Positions 62,989 through 64,000 of a stretch of 64,000 nucleotides of DNA are shown one piece after another. Origin of the DNA: Aquincola agrisoli (GTDB taxonomy: Bacteria > Pseudomonadota > Gammaproteobacteria > Burkholderiales > Burkholderiaceae_C). The DNA lies in contig NZ_JAZIBG010000020.1 of NCBI RefSeq assembly GCF_036621135.1, positions 1 through 64,000 of the forward strand, in the 5' to 3' direction. Position numbers and translations under genes: made by a program. Every line of letters starts with the position of its first letter. Within the stretch, counting starts at the first letter, position 1. The notes beneath the pieces are model-generated. The model had not been told where the DNA came from. It was given only the letters and a program-made list of their open reading frames with translations, and searched no databases.

Positions 62989-63804
62989 TTACCGGTGCGG
63001 TGCTGCGTCGGCGCCGGACGCGCCGAGATCGGCCAGGCGGGTGGCCGCCAGGGCGGCGTGGCGTTCGGCCACGTCGTAGGAAGGGAAGACCGCCTGCGCG
63101 GGCCGCGTTTCCGGCAGCACGTAGACGATGCCGCGTGTGCGCTGGAAGATGGGGGCGATCGTCGACTCGAAGAACGCCACGGGCACGTTGATGCAACCGT
63201 AGGAGATGCGGTTGTCGTCGGCGGTCGGGGTGGCCAGGCGTTCGAGGCGGCGCTCCGCGGGGTTGGTCGCCCGCACGCGGTGCATGGAGACGGCGGCCTC
63301 GTAGTCGACCCAGACCACGTCTTCGCCCAGCGTGTTGCGACCCCGCTCGCCGACGAACCGGCCCGCGGGGGTGGTGCGCTCTTCCGGCCGCACCTGCTCG
63401 ATCGGGCGGCTGCCGATGCCGGCGACGGAATCGTCGCCCGCCGCGTAGCCGAGCAGCACGGGGGTGGCGCCGTCGAGCTGGCCATCGGGGCGGAAGACGT
63501 AGACCCGCGCATCGCGCTTGTCGACGATGAGGAAGGGCTGGCCCCGGTGGTCGTCGGCGTCGACGACCCAATCCGCCACATGCCGGGCGTCCGGGGACGG
63601 CAGGTGCTCGCCGAAGTCGGCGAAGCGCGGGCCGCGCAGCGGCTCGGCCGCCGGTACGGCGACCACCGCAGCCCCGCCCGAATCGTGCGGCGCCGGCGCG
63701 CGTGTCGCCTGGCCCATCGGGGGCAGCACGAGGGTGCAGACCGCCAGCGCGCCGAGCAGGCCGCGCTTCAAGCCGTCGGCGATGTCGTCTGAAGGGTGGC
63801 TCAT
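62989..63804 (-). CDS. L,D-transpeptidase-family protein 2
   Basis: A 271-residue exported or anchored protein (hydrophobic LLGALAVCTLVLPPMG) with a YkuD-like domain: FLIVDKRDARVYVFRPDG near 91, SMHRVRA (His175) and NRISYGCINVP (Ser201, Cys204). It shares the FxIVDKR, ERTTPAGRF and VYVLPE segments with its neighbour, so the two arose by duplication. Peptidoglycan remodelling is expected; the substrate is not known. Confidence 0.85.
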   Translation of the reverse strand: MSHPSDDIADGLKRGLLGALAVCTLVLPPMGQATRAPAPHDSGGAAVVAVPAAEPLRGPRFADFGEHLPSPDARHVADWVVDADDHRGQPFLIVDKRDARVYVFRPDGQLDGATPVLLGYAAGDDSVAGIGSRPIEQVRPEERTTPAGRFVGERGRNTLGEDVVWVDYEAAVSMHRVRATNPAERRLERLATPTADDNRISYGCINVPVAFFESTIAPIFQRTRGIVYVLPETRPAQAVFPSYDVAERHAALAATRLADLGASGADAAPHR

Positions 63805-63870
63805 CGCGATGCCCTGCAGGAAGCGGGAGACGCCGGCACCGGCCGGCGTGTCCTCGTCACGGTGCCTGGA

Positions 63871-64000
63871 TCAGTTGCGGTCGGCCTGCGCCGGACGCTC
63901 CGTCATCGGGGCGTTGTCGGCCGGCATCGCGGGCGACGTGGGCGTGCCCGGCGACATCGTCGAATTCGGCGTCGTCGTGGTGCCCGGCGTCGTGGTGGTC
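63871..64000 (-). CDS. Thr/Pro-rich protein, C-terminal part (partial)
   Basis: The last 43 codons of a gene running in from the right edge, with a TGA at 63871. The visible peptide is a low-complexity tail (TTTPGTTTTPNSTMSPG, then NAPMTERPAQADRN), as found at the end of small exported or envelope proteins. Family and length cannot be judged. Confidence 0.55.
   Translation of the reverse strand, partial: TTTTPGTTTTPNSTMSPGTPTSPAMPADNAPMTERPAQADRN

Overview
This window comes from a high-GC (roughly 70 %) betaproteobacterium. Gene content and order point to Burkholderiales, probably near the Rubrivivax/Leptothrix/Ideonella group; that placement is inferred from gene families, not from a phylogenetic marker. 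Most of the window is dense, strongly GC-biased coding sequence with many ATGA/GTGA stop-start overlaps, so most neighbouring genes look co-transcribed. The exception is about 9.0-13.7 kb, which has a long gene-free stretch, lower-GC secreted orphans, an intact tRNA-Ser and a broken tRNA-Ser copy.

Layout. 0-9 kb: the end of pntB, a CBS protein, then a leftward set of nudC, amidase and a HipA/YjjJ-like kinase joined by 4-bp overlaps. These are followed by a META-domain lipoprotein candidate, a tandem-GAF protein, a nuclease-like/Fe-S helicase and a bacterioferritin. 9-13.7 kb: island-like segment (LuxR-type regulator, three exported orphans, two of them paralogues). 14-17 kb: apaH, CNNM/CorC transporter, SapC. 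17-23 kb: protocatechuate-branch genes (pcaB and a fused pcaC-pcaD), an M16 peptidase and a tannase/feruloyl-esterase-like lipoprotein.

23-30.4 kb: an IclR regulator diverges from a homogentisate operon (MBL-fold protein, MhaA-like flavin hydroxylase, MhaB-like DUF2783 protein, a TTT binding protein, hmgA, fahA). 30.6-39.7 kb: phenylacetate genes (paaH, paaI, paaK, a TetR regulator likely to be PaaR, with a perfect palindromic operator) run straight into a Liv-type ABC importer whose second permease and first ATPase are fused. 39.7-42.5 kb: LhgO-like oxidase, a helical phasin-like protein, a small Cys protein and dodecin.

42.5-53.1 kb: a complete cbb3 oxidase module (TauE/SafE-like protein, hemN, fnr, an 80-aa membrane protein, fixH-like, ccoG, ccoP, ccoQ, ccoO, ccoN, ccoS, ccoI) with FNR-box-like sites ahead of ccoN, ccoI and hemN/fnr. 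53-64 kb: argG, tRNA-Leu(CAG), a VOC protein, a TPR protein, a SARP/BTAD-like plus alpha/beta-hydrolase fusion, DUF2200, a ybhP-clsB-ybhN operon, two L,D-transpeptidases and the edge of a Thr/Pro-rich protein.

Taken together, the window encodes funnelling of plant-derived aromatics (tannin/ferulate esters, protocatechuate, hydroxyphenylacetate/tyrosine, phenylacetate) into central metabolism, plus the high-affinity oxidase used when oxygen is low. No CRISPR array, rRNA, complete insertion sequence or obvious prophage was seen. The most unusual items are the nuclease-like/Fe-S helicase fusion, the nudC-amidase-hipA coupling, the SARP-hydrolase fusion and the unexplained gene-free stretch at 9.0-9.7 kb.
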